DNA of 64,000 nucleotides from Roseibium marinum (GCF_002906165.1 NZ_PPCN01000002.1:248001-312000); one strand, 5' to 3'; numbered from the stretch's first letter, positions 15,578-25,197 are shown. Notes: generated from the letters alone by a model not told the origin. A program made the numbers and translations.

Positions 15578-16522
15578 ATGAAGATCAAATGTCCGGACTG
15601 CAGTACGTCCTACGAGATCAAGGCAGACGCGCTCGGCCCGGAAGGGCGCAGCGTGAAATGCGCCAAATGCGGCAACCGCTGGTTTGTCTCGTCCGACGTA
15701 GAAGAAGGCACGATTGACTTCGAAGCCGCGGAAGAGCGCAGTGACGCCGCCGCGCCGGAGGTCGCTGACGAGGTCGCCGAAGAGGCCGATTGGACCGCCG
15801 ACGCCGAAGAGGATGCAGGCGGCACGCGTCTTGAGGAAGAACCGGACAGTCCGGCCGCCGAAGAAGAAGATCCGGTCGGCGTTAAACCACCCGCACCGGT
15901 ACCGACGCCGCCTGCCGCAACCGACGAGGGCAAGTTCGCCGCCGACCTGCGGGAGGAGGAGGCTGAAACTGACGACATTGAGTCGCTTGCCAACCGGCCC
16001 AAGATTATCGTCAATCCGAACAAGTTTCGCCGCGACCATATCAGCGCTGTTGTCAACTGGCTGTTCCGGCGCAATTTCCGGCGACTGGGCGGTTTGGCTC
16101 TGTTCGCGGTAGCCCTGGTCGCCTGCATCCTTTTCGTGCTGATGCGCGACAGTATTGTCAAACAGTCTCCCGATCTCGCCAGCCTGTTTCAGATGATAGG
16201 CTTCGACGTCAACCTGCGCGGCCTGGAATTCAGGAACCTCAGAACCTTCACGGAAGTCGAGGACGGCAATCGCGTGCTGGTCGTCGAGGGATCGATCCGC
16301 AACGTTCTTGACGAGACGAACGTGGTTCCCGCTGTCCGGCTGGCCATTCGCAGCGGTGATTTGCAGGAAGTTTACGTCTGGACCGTGGAACCCCGCACCA
16401 GATCCCTGAACGCCCTTGACGAAACCAGATTCAGAACCATCCTGTCCGACCCGCCCACAGGGGCGACGGACATCCAGGTCCGGTTTGTCAACCGCGGCAA
16501 TAAGCAAGTAGTTCTCGAGTGA
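15578..16522 (+). CDS. MJ0042-type zinc-ribbon membrane protein
   Basis: A 314-residue protein with a short N-terminal zinc ribbon (CPDC at 5-8 and CAKC at 28-31, MJ0042 pattern), a long acidic Glu/Ala/Pro-rich linker (about residues 45-150), one transmembrane helix (LGGLALFAVALVACILFVLM, near 175) and a C-terminal domain of the DUF3426 type containing VLVVEGSIRNV and VVPAVRLAIRSGDLQEVY. Proteins of this build are found next to ftsEX throughout Hyphomicrobiales; the function is unknown. The Zn ribbon faces the cytoplasm and the C-terminal domain should be periplasmic. Its stop is two bases before the hpt ATG. Confidence 0.88.
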   Translation: MKIKCPDCSTSYEIKADALGPEGRSVKCAKCGNRWFVSSDVEEGTIDFEAAEERSDAAAPEVADEVAEEADWTADAEEDAGGTRLEEEPDSPAAEEEDPVGVKPPAPVPTPPAATDEGKFAADLREEEAETDDIESLANRPKIIVNPNKFRRDHISAVVNWLFRRNFRRLGGLALFAVALVACILFVLMRDSIVKQSPDLASLFQMIGFDVNLRGLEFRNLRTFTEVEDGNRVLVVEGSIRNVLDETNVVPAVRLAIRSGDLQEVYVWTVEPRTRSLNALDETRFRTILSDPPTGATDIQVRFVNRGNKQVVLE

Positions 16523-16524
16523 CC

Positions 16525-17064
16525 ATGACCACTGATATTCACACATTGTTCGATGAAGACGCCATCGCCCTGCGGGTTGCCTCGCTTGCGGAGGAAATCG
16601 CCGAGGGACAGACGAACGACCTGCTGGTCGTCGCCGTACTCAAGGGCAGTTTCATCTTCGCCGCCGATCTTGTCCGGGCGATGCACCGGGCTGGCCTGGA
16701 ACCGGAAATGGAATTCATCCATCTGTCGTCCTACGGTGCCGGCACCGAAAGTTCGGACTCCATCCGGATTTTGCGCGATGTCGAAAGTGACGTTAACGGC
16801 CGCGATATAATTTTGGTGGATGATATCCTCGAATCAGGCCGCACGCTCGCATTCGCCCGGGAGCGGCTCATCAATCGCGGCGCTCGCTCGGTAAAAATAG
16901 CAGCGTTGCTCGACAAACCGGAGCGCCGTAAAGCTGCCATATCTGCCGACTATGTCGGTTTTGCCTGTCCAGACAAGTTTGTCGTCGGGTATGGTATGGA
17001 TATGGGTCACGCTTGGCGGCAGTTGCCCTATATTGGATACGTCGTTGCCTCGGACGAGGCTTGA
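16525..17064 (+). CDS. hpt: Hypoxanthine phosphoribosyltransferase
   Basis: A 179-residue purine-salvage enzyme that converts hypoxanthine (and often guanine) plus PRPP to the nucleotide. Signatures are LLVVAVLKGSFIFAADLVR, the flexible-loop segment EFIHLSSYGAGTESS, the PRPP-binding motif IILVDDILESGRT (about 95-107), ALLDKPERRK and DKFVVGYGMDMG, the C-terminal base-binding region. The ATG at 16525 is preferred to a GTG six bases earlier that overlaps the previous stop. It follows the zinc-ribbon gene with a two-base gap and precedes the response-regulator gene by 18 bases, so the three probably form one operon. Confidence 0.94.
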   Translation: MTTDIHTLFDEDAIALRVASLAEEIAEGQTNDLLVVAVLKGSFIFAADLVRAMHRAGLEPEMEFIHLSSYGAGTESSDSIRILRDVESDVNGRDIILVDDILESGRTLAFARERLINRGARSVKIAALLDKPERRKAAISADYVGFACPDKFVVGYGMDMGHAWRQLPYIGYVVASDEA

Positions 17065-17082
17065 GCAGACGGGAGAGTGATC

Positions 17083-17478
17083 ATGGCTCGCATTCTTCTT
17101 ACGGAAGACGATGAAGCAGTCCGCAGCTTCGTGAAGCGTGCCCTGGAACTTGACGGGCATAGCGTCGAAGCCGCCGAAGACGGCGGTGAAGCCGTGGAAA
17201 TCCTGACCCGCAACAAGGGCGGCTATGATCTCCTGTTATCCGATATCAAGATGCCGGTCATGGACGGCATCGCGCTCGCGCTTCAGGCGGCGCGCGACTA
17301 TCCGCGGATGCCTATCCTGCTGATGACCGGTTTCGCGGACCAGAGAGAACGGGCGAACGGCCTGGACGCACTGGTTCATGACGTGGTCACCAAGCCATTT
17401 TCGCTCGTCGATATCCGCAAGGCCGTGCGCAACGCCATCGCTGGAGACACGGCGCGGGAGACCCGCCGCTACGCCTGA
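17083..17478 (+). CDS. CpdR-like single-domain response regulator
   Basis: A 131-residue stand-alone receiver. The acidic pocket is E8-D9-D10 (MARILLTEDDEAV), the phospho-acceptor Asp54 in LLLSDIKMPVMDG, Thr82 in ILLMTGFAD and Lys104 in VVTKPFS, all intact. There is no output domain; the last residues (RETRRYA) are basic. The closest type I know is CpdR, which in its unphosphorylated state recruits CtrA and other substrates to ClpXP; rhizobia carry two CpdR-like proteins and this resembles the one encoded beside hpt. The ATG at 17083 has GGGAGAG upstream. Whether it acts on ClpXP is an inference. Confidence 0.85.
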   Translation: MARILLTEDDEAVRSFVKRALELDGHSVEAAEDGGEAVEILTRNKGGYDLLLSDIKMPVMDGIALALQAARDYPRMPILLMTGFADQRERANGLDALVHDVVTKPFSLVDIRKAVRNAIAGDTARETRRYA

Positions 17479-17650
17479 GCAATCTGTTCTGGCGGGTTTT
17501 TATATTGCCAAAGCGTTATGCGTCTAATTCGACGCATTTTATGTCGATAAGCACCACTGGAATGTGCCGCCCATTCTCGGCTAAGGGCATCGTGCGTTCA
17601 TTCAATTCCAATTGACGCCTGCCGATCTGGCAGCATTAAAGAACCCCTGG

Positions 17651-20233
17651 TCAGTACCGCTTCAGCAGCCGTTCCAGATAATCCAGTTCCAGCTTCGGTC
17701 GGGAGGGGTCGGAGAAGCGGCGGCGGAGTTCCTCGAGAATCCGTCTTGCCCTCTGAACGTCGATCTCGTCGGGAATGCGTACCCGGTTGTTGAAATCCGG
17801 ACCTTCGGTGCGGCGCGGACGGCCGAGCGGGTCTTCGTCGAGCGGGGAGGGACCGTTCGGAGAGCCCATCCCTTCGCCTTGCCCCATCATCTGTTCGCCG
17901 AGGCTCTGCGCCCCGCGCCGCAGCGCATCCAGGGCATTGCCCTGCTCGCCGAGCGCCTGCTGGCCCTGACCCTGTCCGAGGGAGTCTTGCGCCTGACCCA
18001 TGGATTCACCCGCCTGGTCAAGTGCTTCGCTCTGACCCATGCCGTTCTGAGCGAGCTGCTCCATGAGCTGCTGAAGCTGCTGCGCAAGATCGCCCTGGCC
18101 CTGCTGCAGCTGCTGCAGCATCTGCTCCAGCTGTTCCTGGGTCAGTTGCTGTCCCTGGCCCTGTTGACGCTCTCCCTGCTGACCCGGCTGCTGCTGACCT
18201 TGCTGCTGTTGATCCTGATTGAACTTGTGCGTTTCATCCATCAGCTGCTGTTGCCGCTGGATCATCTCGCCAAGCTGATTGAGCATTTCCATCATTTCGC
18301 TCGACATGGCGTTCGGCGTCATCTGCGGCCGGCCGGCCTGAAGGTTTTCCAGCATCCGCTGCATTTGCGCAAGGAGTTCACGGGCAGCATCCCGCGAACC
18401 CGTGCGTGCCAGTTCCTCGATCTTGTCCAGCATTTCGGTCAGATCCTGCTCACTGAGAGTCTGCTGATTGCTTTCGAAGTTCTGCATGGCCTGAGGATTT
18501 TGCCGCATCTGTTCGGCAAGCGCCTGCATGTATTCCTGAAGGGCCTCGCGGAGCTCCTGGGTCAGCTTGGCGATCTCCTCGTCGCTCGCCCCGTCCTCGA
18601 GAGCCTTGCGCAAAGCCTCCTGCGCATCCCTCAGCTTGCGTTCGGCCGCCGACAGGTCTCCGTCCTCGATCGAAAGCGCAAGGTCCCACAGAAGCGGCAG
18701 CAGCCCCTTCAGCTCTTCATCCGTCCGCGCGCTTGTCAGCTCGCCATAGGCGAACCGCATGCCAAGGTAATCGCGGGCCTTGTAGCCGAAGGTTTCAGGC
18801 GCGAGCAGCAGCGCGTCGAAGGCTGTGATGATGCGCGCATGATTTTGCGCGTCGAGCGCCAGGCTGCGGCGCTGTTCGACGACAGCCCGGGCCAGAGGCT
18901 TGCCGAAGCGGCGCTGGGGCAGGGTTATCCTGTAGGCGGGAGACAATCCTTCCTGCTCTGCCTGATCCCGTGCCATCAGGGTCAGATCGACGTCCGCGCC
19001 GGCCCACGGATGCGATGTCAGATCGCGGATGGTCTCCGACGTCTTGGCGGTGCCAGCACGGGCCGGTAGCGACAGGGGAAAGACCGGAGCCTCGACCAAT
19101 GGCCGTGCAACGCGGTCCCCGTGCTCAAGGTCCGGCAACGGCGAGATGCGGCCCTCCGCGGCCACGACGCCGTAATCGTCATTCACCAGATAGGAAAACT
19201 TCAACGCACCGCTGAGCTGTTCCTCGGGATCGTCCGTCAGCCGGATTTCCGGCGCATGGTCCGGACGGACCGCGAAGACAAAACCCATCATCGGCTCGTC
19301 GCCGTTAAGAAGCTCGACAATCCCTGTGGTTTCCAGTTTGAGACGCCGCTCGACCGGCAGAAGCTTGCGCAGGGCCGGATCCTCGCTCTCACCGGTCTCT
19401 TCCGGTTCGATGACCCGCGGGTCCACGTCATCGGCCCCGGCGAAGGTCATCGACAGCTGGCGCGCACCCTGTGTCCTGACGACGAGAACCGACCCTTCCG
19501 GAACGGATACCGGCGCCCCCGGCTCGCGGAGTTGCGCGCTCTCTCCGGTCAGATAGATCGGCGCTTCGTTGGTATAGAGCGGAGGGGTCACCCAGGCATC
19601 GAGACGGCTCGGTGCTTCGACGGTCTTGAAGGGGTTCTGGAAGGCGGAACCGAGACGGCCCAGACGGTCACCGCTCGCGGTGGAAAACCCGATGACGAGC
19701 AGGCAGGCCGCCAGCACTCGGAACGCCCAGGGATCGCGGCGATAGGCCTGCGGATCCGGTGCCCTTGAGCGGATCGCGGCAACGGCTTCGGCCGTCCGGC
19801 GCAGATGCAGCGCCCAGATGGCCCGGCTTTCCGGGTTCCCCGCGCCGACCGAAAGATCGTCTTCAAGAGTGGTCAGAGGCCGGTGCGCATAGCCTGAGGA
19901 TTTCTCGACACGGGTCAGCGCGTCATCGCGTGTCGGCCAGGCAAGTCTGAACAAGCTCCTTGCCGCCAGGACGGCCGCAATCGCGAAAAGGATCACACCC
20001 ACCGGTCCCGCCCAGGTGGGCAGCATCAGCCAGAGGCCCAGCCAGGAGAGGCCGACAAAGATACCGGCGACCACCAGGACAGGCAGCAGCGCCCGCCAGA
20101 AGCGTTCCAGGAACAGCGCCCGCCGACTGTAACGGACAAGTTTTTCCAGACGGGTTTCGATGAAACTCCGGCGCTCGCTCGAACCGGGCGTTACCGGTCG
20201 GTTGATATCCTGCTGGCTGTCGTTCGCGCTCAA
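17651..20233 (-). CDS. TIGR02302 family Gln-rich membrane protein
   Basis: A large protein of about 860 residues. The N-terminal part has two adjacent transmembrane helices (LLPVLVVAGIFVGLSWLGL and VGVILFAIAAVLAARSLF), a third helix around AFRVLAACLLVIGF, then an extended periplasmic region (AWVTPPLYTNEAPIYL; VLVVRTQGARQLSM). The C-terminal 300 residues form helical, extremely Gln/Met/Gly-rich sequence (QLTQEQLEQMLQQLQQGQG), which is the family hallmark, and the end reads PDEIDVQRARRILEELRRR. The function is unknown. TTG at 20233 is proposed as start because GGAG lies six bases upstream; GTG at 20299 is an alternative. It is encoded downstream of lysA on the same strand. Confidence 0.88.
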   Translation of the reverse strand: MSANDSQQDINRPVTPGSSERRSFIETRLEKLVRYSRRALFLERFWRALLPVLVVAGIFVGLSWLGLWLMLPTWAGPVGVILFAIAAVLAARSLFRLAWPTRDDALTRVEKSSGYAHRPLTTLEDDLSVGAGNPESRAIWALHLRRTAEAVAAIRSRAPDPQAYRRDPWAFRVLAACLLVIGFSTASGDRLGRLGSAFQNPFKTVEAPSRLDAWVTPPLYTNEAPIYLTGESAQLREPGAPVSVPEGSVLVVRTQGARQLSMTFAGADDVDPRVIEPEETGESEDPALRKLLPVERRLKLETTGIVELLNGDEPMMGFVFAVRPDHAPEIRLTDDPEEQLSGALKFSYLVNDDYGVVAAEGRISPLPDLEHGDRVARPLVEAPVFPLSLPARAGTAKTSETIRDLTSHPWAGADVDLTLMARDQAEQEGLSPAYRITLPQRRFGKPLARAVVEQRRSLALDAQNHARIITAFDALLLAPETFGYKARDYLGMRFAYGELTSARTDEELKGLLPLLWDLALSIEDGDLSAAERKLRDAQEALRKALEDGASDEEIAKLTQELREALQEYMQALAEQMRQNPQAMQNFESNQQTLSEQDLTEMLDKIEELARTGSRDAARELLAQMQRMLENLQAGRPQMTPNAMSSEMMEMLNQLGEMIQRQQQLMDETHKFNQDQQQQGQQQPGQQGERQQGQGQQLTQEQLEQMLQQLQQGQGDLAQQLQQLMEQLAQNGMGQSEALDQAGESMGQAQDSLGQGQGQQALGEQGNALDALRRGAQSLGEQMMGQGEGMGSPNGPSPLDEDPLGRPRRTEGPDFNNRVRIPDEIDVQRARRILEELRRRFSDPSRPKLELDYLERLLKRY

Positions 20234-20369
20234 GAGCACCTCCGGTTCATATCCCGCAAATGCCGCTCCCTCGAAAGGCGCAGCGCAGGACCTGCCCACC
20301 TGATATTAAGGTGAGGCAAAGGAGCCTGTGCGGCAACCTGTTCAATCAACTAATTGTCAGAACTTTCGG

Positions 20370-21644
20370 TCACGAACCCTTGAGCCAGTCCGGAATACGA
20401 TCGAGGCCGAGCAGGTCCTCATAACTGGTCCTTGGTCTGACAACGGCGAATTGGTCAGCGTTTACGAGGACTTCCGGCACCAGCAAGCGGGAATTATAGG
20501 TGCTGGACTGAACCGCACCGTAGGCGCCGGCGGAATAGATCGCCAACATATCCCCAGCATTCACTTCCGCCATGTCCCGGTTCTGGGCAAGAAAATCGCC
20601 CGTTTCGCACACGGGACCGACGATATCGGCCTTGATTCGGCCGCTTTCACCGGCATTTTCACGGACCGGGCGGACCTCGTGATAGGCTTCATAGAGGGTC
20701 GGACGGATGAGATCGTTCATCGCGCCGTCAACGATCACGAACGTCTTGTCCGCGCCTTCCTTGACGTAGATGACGCTGGTGACCAGGATGCCCGCGTTGC
20801 CGGCGATCATGCGGCCCGGTTCGAACATCACCATGCAGTCCAGTTCCCGCACGTGCTTCTTGACCACCTGCGCGTAGGCGTTCGGATCCGGCGGTGGATC
20901 GTTGTCCGTGACATAGGGAATGCCGAGCCCGCCGCCGAGATCGACGTGATCGATCTCGTGGCCTTGCGCCCGCAGGCCGGAAATCAGCTCACCCAGCCGG
21001 GCGAAGGCCTGGTCGAACGGTTCCAGTTCCGTGATCTGCGAGCCGATATGCATATCGATGCCGGTGACCTTCAGACCCGGCAGACCGGCTGCTTCCGCAT
21101 AAACCTCCCGCGCCCGCTGCCAGGGAATGCCGAACTTGTTCTCCGCCTTGCCGGTCGCGATCTTGGCATGGGTCCTGGCATCCACATCCGGATTGATGCG
21201 CATGGATACGCGTGCGGTTTTGCCCATTTCGCTGGCGACCCGCGACAATTGCCGCAATTCGGGTTCGGATTCGACATTGAAGCACAGGATGTCCTCATCA
21301 AGCGCAAGGGCCTGCTCCGCCTCGGTCTTGCCGACACCGGAAAAAACGATCTTGCCGGCCGGCACGCCCGCCGCCCGCGCCCGGCGCAACTCTCCTTCCG
21401 ACACGACGTCCATGCCGGCGCCGAGACCCGCCAGCGTTTTCAGCACGGCCTGGTTCGAATTGGCCTTCATGGCATAGCAGACCAGCGAGGGGATATCGTC
21501 AAAGGCGGATGCGAAGACCTGATAATGCCGGGTCAATGTCGCCGTGGAATAACAATAGAACGGCGTGCCGACCTCGCGGGCGATCTCTTCGATCGCCACG
21601 TCTTCGGCAAACAGCTCTCCGTTTTTATAGGCGAAGTGATGCAA
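20370..21644 (-). CDS. lysA: Diaminopimelate decarboxylase
   Basis: LysA is the PLP enzyme that decarboxylates meso-diaminopimelate to L-lysine, the last step of lysine synthesis. In 424 residues it shows PLP-lysine Lys60 in VCYAMKANSN, MDVVSEGELRRA, the phosphate-binding DLGGGLGIPY, FEPGRMIAGNAG, and the substrate-binding GPVCETGDFLAQ. The start appears to be TTG at 21644, preceded by GAGGGCACC; the N-terminus (HHFAYKNGELFAEDV) is what the family shows. lptM lies 44 bases upstream and argH further upstream on the same strand, an arrangement conserved in Hyphomicrobiales. Confidence 0.95.
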   Translation of the reverse strand: MHHFAYKNGELFAEDVAIEEIAREVGTPFYCYSTATLTRHYQVFASAFDDIPSLVCYAMKANSNQAVLKTLAGLGAGMDVVSEGELRRARAAGVPAGKIVFSGVGKTEAEQALALDEDILCFNVESEPELRQLSRVASEMGKTARVSMRINPDVDARTHAKIATGKAENKFGIPWQRAREVYAEAAGLPGLKVTGIDMHIGSQITELEPFDQAFARLGELISGLRAQGHEIDHVDLGGGLGIPYVTDNDPPPDPNAYAQVVKKHVRELDCMVMFEPGRMIAGNAGILVTSVIYVKEGADKTFVIVDGAMNDLIRPTLYEAYHEVRPVRENAGESGRIKADIVGPVCETGDFLAQNRDMAEVNAGDMLAIYSAGAYGAVQSSTYNSRLLVPEVLVNADQFAVVRPRTSYEDLLGLDRIPDWLKGS

Positions 21645-21688
21645 GGGGTGCCCTCATGCGGGTGGAGGCGCTGCCAGTGCAGGCGGCC

Positions 21689-21898
21689 TTAGTTGATCAG
21701 AAAGTCCAGAAAGAACGGCTCGTTGCTTTCTGGTTTCTGCGGCTGGACGGCGGCGGCCGCCGGATCGACGGCAGCACCTTGGGACGGGGCGGGAGCGCCC
21801 GGGTCGTCCAGGGAACCCTTTCGTCCACACCCGGCCAGGGTCAGGCCCAGGCAAAGGCCGAGCAGCGCCAGAATTTTTAACCGGGATTTCATGACCAT
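21689..21898 (-). CDS. lptM: LptM-type small lipoprotein
   Basis: A 69-residue lipoprotein. The signal peptide (LKILALLGLCLGLTLAGC) ends in the lipobox LAGC and is followed by GRKGSLDDP, the LptM/YifL hallmark, then a Pro/Ala-rich low-complexity linker and FFLDFLIN. LptM, known in Escherichia coli, assists oxidative maturation of LptD in the LPS translocon by mimicking LPS binding. The family lies between argH and lysA in most alphaproteobacteria, as here. Two ATGs (21898 and 21892) are possible starts. Confidence 0.88.
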   Translation of the reverse strand: MVMKSRLKILALLGLCLGLTLAGCGRKGSLDDPGAPAPSQGAAVDPAAAAVQPQKPESNEPFFLDFLIN

Positions 21899-21997
21899 CC
21901 GTGCCCTTTTCGCAAAACCTTTACCGGTCCTCTCCTCGCATGACAGGCCGAATTCGGCAAGCTCGCTCAGCCGTCACATGCAAAGATTGGACGTTGC

Positions 21998-23383
21998 TCA
22001 GTTCCTTGACAACTCTTTCAGCCAGCGGCGCGCCTGTTTACGTACGTTCACGGGCGACGTACCGCCGTAGCTGGTGCGGCTGCGGACCGACTTGTCGACG
22101 GAGAGCACCGAGAAGATTTCGGCGCTGATCTTCGGCTCCACCGATTGCATGTCTTCCAGCGGGATCCTGTGCAGCTCGACATTCCGTTCCACCGCCATGG
22201 CGACGATCCGGCCGGTGACATGATGCGCATCCCTGAAGGGCAGGCCGAGCACCCGGACAAGCCAGTCCGCCAGATCCGTCGCTGTGGAATAGCCGGACCC
22301 GGCCGCCTTTTTCATGACCTTCGTCACCGGTTCCAAGTCTCGCATCATGCCGGTCATGGCCGCAAGCGCCAGGGAAATGCTGGCAAGACCGTCGAAGGCC
22401 TGTTCCTTGTCTTCCTGCATGTCCTTGGAATAGGCGAGCGGCAAGCCCTTCATCATCACCAGCAGCGCCTGCAGCGATCCGTAGATCCGGCCGGTCTTGG
22501 CGCGCACGAGCTCCGCCGCATCCGGGTTCTTCTTCTGCGGCATGATGGAAGAGCCGGTCGAGAACTTGTCCGACAGCTTGACGAACCCGAACTGCGCCGA
22601 GCACCAGATGACGATCTCTTCGGCAAGGCGGGAAAGATGCATCGCGGCCAGAGATGCCGCCGCGAGCGCCTCGATCACAAAATCCCGGTCGGAAACAGCA
22701 TCGAGCGAATTTGCCGCCGGCCGGTCGAAACCCAGGGCCTCGGCCGTCATCTTCCGGTCGATCGGGAAGGACGTCCCGGCCAGCGCCGCCGCACCGAGCG
22801 GGCACTCGTTCATACGCTTGCGCGCATCGCGCACGCGGCCCCGGTCACGGGAGAACATCTCCACATAGGCCAGCAAATGGTGTCCGAAGGTGACCGGCTG
22901 GGCGGACTGCAGATGCGTGAATCCTGGCATGACGTCGCCAGCGTGGGTTTCCGCCTTTTCGGCAAGCACCCGCATCAGCTCGCCGAACTGGTCGTCCAGT
23001 GTGTCCAGCGTGTCGCGCACCCAGAGGCGGAAGTCCGTTGCGACCTGATCGTTTCTGGAGCGCCCGGTGTGCAGGCGTCCGGCTGCCGGACCGACCAGTT
23101 CGGCAAGCCGAGCCTCCACATTCATGTGGATGTCTTCCAGCGCCCGGGAAAAGACAAATTCGCCGCTCTCGATCTCTGACAGGATTGTGTCTAGACCTTG
23201 AACGATCTTGTCTGCATCGTCCCGCGTGACGATATCTTTTTCGGCGAGCATGCGCACATGGGCTTTCGAGCCGTCAATGTCTTGCTTATATAGTTTCCGG
23301 TCGTAGTCGATGGAGGCGTTGATCTCCTCCATGATGGCGTCCGGTCCTTCTGCGAACCGGCCTCCCCACATGCGATTGCTCAT
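21998..23383 (-). CDS. argH: Argininosuccinate lyase
   Basis: ArgH cleaves argininosuccinate to arginine and fumarate, the final step of arginine synthesis. The 461-residue protein begins [16 protein letters not shown] and shows [34 protein letters not shown] (catalytic His region) and the fumarase/aspartase signature [14 protein letters not shown] with the catalytic Ser loop. The ATG at 23383 is preferred to an upstream in-frame start because the conserved N-terminus begins there and AGGGA lies upstream. It is divergent from the TlpA gene, with 41 bases between starts, and heads the argH-lptM-lysA run. Confidence 0.96.
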   Translation of the reverse strand: MSNRMWGGRFAEGPDAIMEEINASIDYDRKLYKQDIDGSKAHVRMLAEKDIVTRDDADKIVQGLDTILSEIESGEFVFSRALEDIHMNVEARLAELVGPAAGRLHTGRSRNDQVATDFRLWVRDTLDTLDDQFGELMRVLAEKAETHAGDVMPGFTHLQSAQPVTFGHHLLAYVEMFSRDRGRVRDARKRMNECPLGAAALAGTSFPIDRKMTAEALGFDRPAANSLDAVSDRDFVIEALAAASLAAMHLSRLAEEIVIWCSAQFGFVKLSDKFSTGSSIMPQKKNPDAAELVRAKTGRIYGSLQALLVMMKGLPLAYSKDMQEDKEQAFDGLASISLALAAMTGMMRDLEPVTKVMKKAAGSGYSTATDLADWLVRVLGLPFRDAHHVTGRIVAMAVERNVELHRIPLEDMQSVEPKISAEIFSVLSVDKSVRSRTSYGGTSPVNVRKQARRWLKELSRN

Positions 23384-23424
23384 GTCCTGTCCCTTAAGAG
23401 GCGCCTCTTGCGAGGTGTGAACCA

Positions 23425-24087
23425 ATGACGAAGCCAACCGAACCCGCGAAACGCTCCGGACGCGGCCTTCTGGCCGCCGGGCTTGCAGGCGCCGTGGCTG
23501 CTGTAGCGGCTCTATACGTGATCGCCGGTCCCGATGGCAATATTGCAGGCGTCGAAACCTGCTCGGCCACTCTGGAGACCGCCGGGTCGGCGAAACCCTA
23601 CGCTACCGGTGAGGTGGCCGCTTTCCTGCCCGCGAGTCAGCCGCTCGATCTCAAGAACCTGACCTTCATGGGACCCGATGGCGGCCAGGTCAGCCTCGCC
23701 GACTTCACCGGCAGGACCGTTCTTCTCAATCTGTGGGCGACATGGTGCGCGCCCTGCCGCAAGGAGATGCCTGCCCTGGACCAGCTTCAGGCGGATATGG
23801 GCGGTGAAAGCTTCGAAGTGGTTGCGGTCAATCTGGATCGCGGCGGACCGGACAAACCCAAGGCCTTCCTTCAGGAAATCGGCGTCAGCCACCTGACCTA
23901 TTACCAGGACAGCTCGAACGGGCTCTTGAAAGACCTGAAAAAGGTCGCCCGCGCGACGGGCCTGCCGACGACCATCCTGGTCAGTCCGGAAGGCTGCGAG
24001 ATCGGAACGATGTACGGCCCCGCCGAGTGGGCCTCGGGCGAGGCGAAGTCGCTTATCCAGAACATCGTGAAAAAACCGGCGGGCTGA
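23425..24087 (+). CDS. TlpA-like thiol:disulfide oxidoreductase
   Basis: A 220-residue membrane-anchored thioredoxin-like protein. An uncleaved N-terminal helix ([21 protein letters not shown]) anchors a periplasmic domain with [21 protein letters not shown]; the redox motif is Cys108-Ala-Pro-Cys111, and the cis-Pro is in [10 protein letters not shown]. TlpA proteins keep cysteines reduced in cytochrome oxidase assembly or cytochrome c maturation. An additional Cys pair (TCSATLE near residue 46 and EGCEIG near 190) is present. Its position divergent to argH is the usual place of TlpA in Hyphomicrobiales. Confidence 0.92.
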   Translation: MTKPTEPAKRSGRGLLAAGLAGAVAAVAALYVIAGPDGNIAGVETCSATLETAGSAKPYATGEVAAFLPASQPLDLKNLTFMGPDGGQVSLADFTGRTVLLNLWATWCAPCRKEMPALDQLQADMGGESFEVVAVNLDRGGPDKPKAFLQEIGVSHLTYYQDSSNGLLKDLKKVARATGLPTTILVSPEGCEIGTMYGPAEWASGEAKSLIQNIVKKPAG

Positions 24088-24139
24088 ACGCGCGCCGGCA
24101 TATCTGCAGGTCCAGGGTCCGTACCCTGATGCGTAAAAT

Positions 24140-24346
24140 TCAGACGGAAATATCGACCGCTTCGCCGAGGCCCGGGATCTTGCGGGTTTCGCGGCGCGTC
24201 TGTTCGCTTTCCTGCGCCTCGTCAAGGCGACTGGCCACCTGGCGTTCCTGTTCGTTCTGATCGCGAACGGCATTGGCCGCAAGCTGGCTGCGCGTGTCGG
24301 CAGCGCTGTAGGCGGCGGAAGAAGACGTTTCGGAAATACTCGACAT
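24140..24346 (-). CDS. Small hypothetical protein with VDISV C-terminus
   Basis: A 68-residue, strongly hydrophilic, helix-forming protein rich in Glu, Gln, Arg and Ser (SAADTRSQLAANAVRDQNE; RQVASRLDEAQESEQTRR), ending GLGEAVDISV. No signal peptide or membrane helix. The start at 24346 is chosen over an in-frame start further upstream because it begins the Ser-rich helical segment. Its last residues resemble those of the next two small genes (VDITV, VDVTA), one of which is YjfB-like. I do not know its function. The tail and neighbourhood suggest a relation to the YjfB-type putative motility proteins. Confidence 0.6.
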   Translation of the reverse strand: MSSISETSSSAAYSAADTRSQLAANAVRDQNEQERQVASRLDEAQESEQTRRETRKIPGLGEAVDISV

Positions 24347-24432
24347 AAACCGTACTCCTTTGGCGCGGTGAAGAGGTCTCACCGGATTTTGCTTGCCGAG
24401 AGCATCCTGCTCTCAACTGAAACCTGAATGCT

Positions 24433-24699
24433 CTAGACCGTGATATCGACCTGACCGCCGATTCCCTTTCCGGGATCCTGCGATTGCACGCGATTTTCCA
24501 TCTGCTCGGCCTGCCGTGACAGGACCTCCGCGCGGCTGGAACTGAAATCGGCCTGACGTTTGACCGTTTCCGCCACGGCTTCAGACTGCCGGACCTTGAT
24601 CGCTTCCGCCTGCGCGGCGGCCTTTTCCGTCCGCGCCGAACTCAGCGCGGGCTGATAAGCCTGAGATGTTCCATTCCCTATTGAAGCGGGCATGGTCAT
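24433..24699 (-). CDS. Small hypothetical protein with VDITV C-terminus
   Basis: An 88-residue hydrophilic protein dominated by Ala, Gln, Glu, Arg and Ser in a heptad-like helical pattern (SARTEKAAAQAEAIKVRQSE; RAEVLSRQAEQMENRVQ), ending GKGIGGQVDITV. It has no signal peptide. The AGGG before the ATG at 24699 is adequate; an ATG six bases further in is also possible. It shares composition and C-terminal signature with its two neighbours on the same strand. I know no function for it. Confidence 0.6.
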   Translation of the reverse strand: MTMPASIGNGTSQAYQPALSSARTEKAAAQAEAIKVRQSEAVAETVKRQADFSSSRAEVLSRQAEQMENRVQSQDPGKGIGGQVDITV

Positions 24700-24993
24700 T
24701 CCAATCCCTGAAATTCGTTCAAAGGCTATTTTGCCTCAGACAACTGAATTCAAAGGTAAATTTGGAAATGAAACTCTTCACTTGATTGCAGGTATGTTGA
24801 TGGAAGACAGAAAATTTGTGTAAACTTTTAAGTATTTTCAAACAATATATTGAAGCTATTCAATATCCCAGAACACATCCAGCGTGTTTTAATCATTCGT
24901 TCATATCCGGATTGAGGTGCCTGAACGCAAGCGGATGCCGGCCAAAGGACCCGGAACAGGGCTGGCCGTTAAGAATTCGAAGAAAGAAAGATG

Positions 24994-25197
24994 TCAGGCG
25001 GTTACGTCGACCCGGGTCCCGACGCCCGCGGACGGAGTTGCCTGGACCGCCTGAAGATTCTCAGCGCCTTCCTGCAGAAGGGCAACCAGGCTGGCGTCCT
25101 GCTCGGCCGCCATTTTCATCATCGCGGACTGCAACTGCTGACCCGTCTGGGCCTGAGTCATGGCGACATAGGTGTTGGCAATTCCGGCGCTGTCCAT
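24994..25197 (-). CDS. YjfB-family putative motility protein
   Basis: A 67-residue protein starting MDSAGIANTYVAMTQAQTGQQ, continuing as an amphipathic helix (SAMMKMAAEQDASLVALLQE) and ending GVGTRVDVTA. This matches the YjfB pattern: a short protein with a Gln/Met-rich helix, then a few residues, then a G..(I/V)D(I/V) end. The family is annotated as putative motility and is unstudied as far as I know. The ribosome binding site is weak. The region 24700-24993 upstream of the previous gene is A/T-rich and empty. Confidence 0.72.
   Translation of the reverse strand: MDSAGIANTYVAMTQAQTGQQLQSAMMKMAAEQDASLVALLQEGAENLQAVQATPSAGVGTRVDVTA

Noticed and set aside
17612..19069. 485-codon plus-strand frame rich in Leu and His
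   Set aside because: It is the antisense reading of the Gln-rich part of the TIGR02302 gene; CAG-rich codons read backwards give CTG (Leu) runs.
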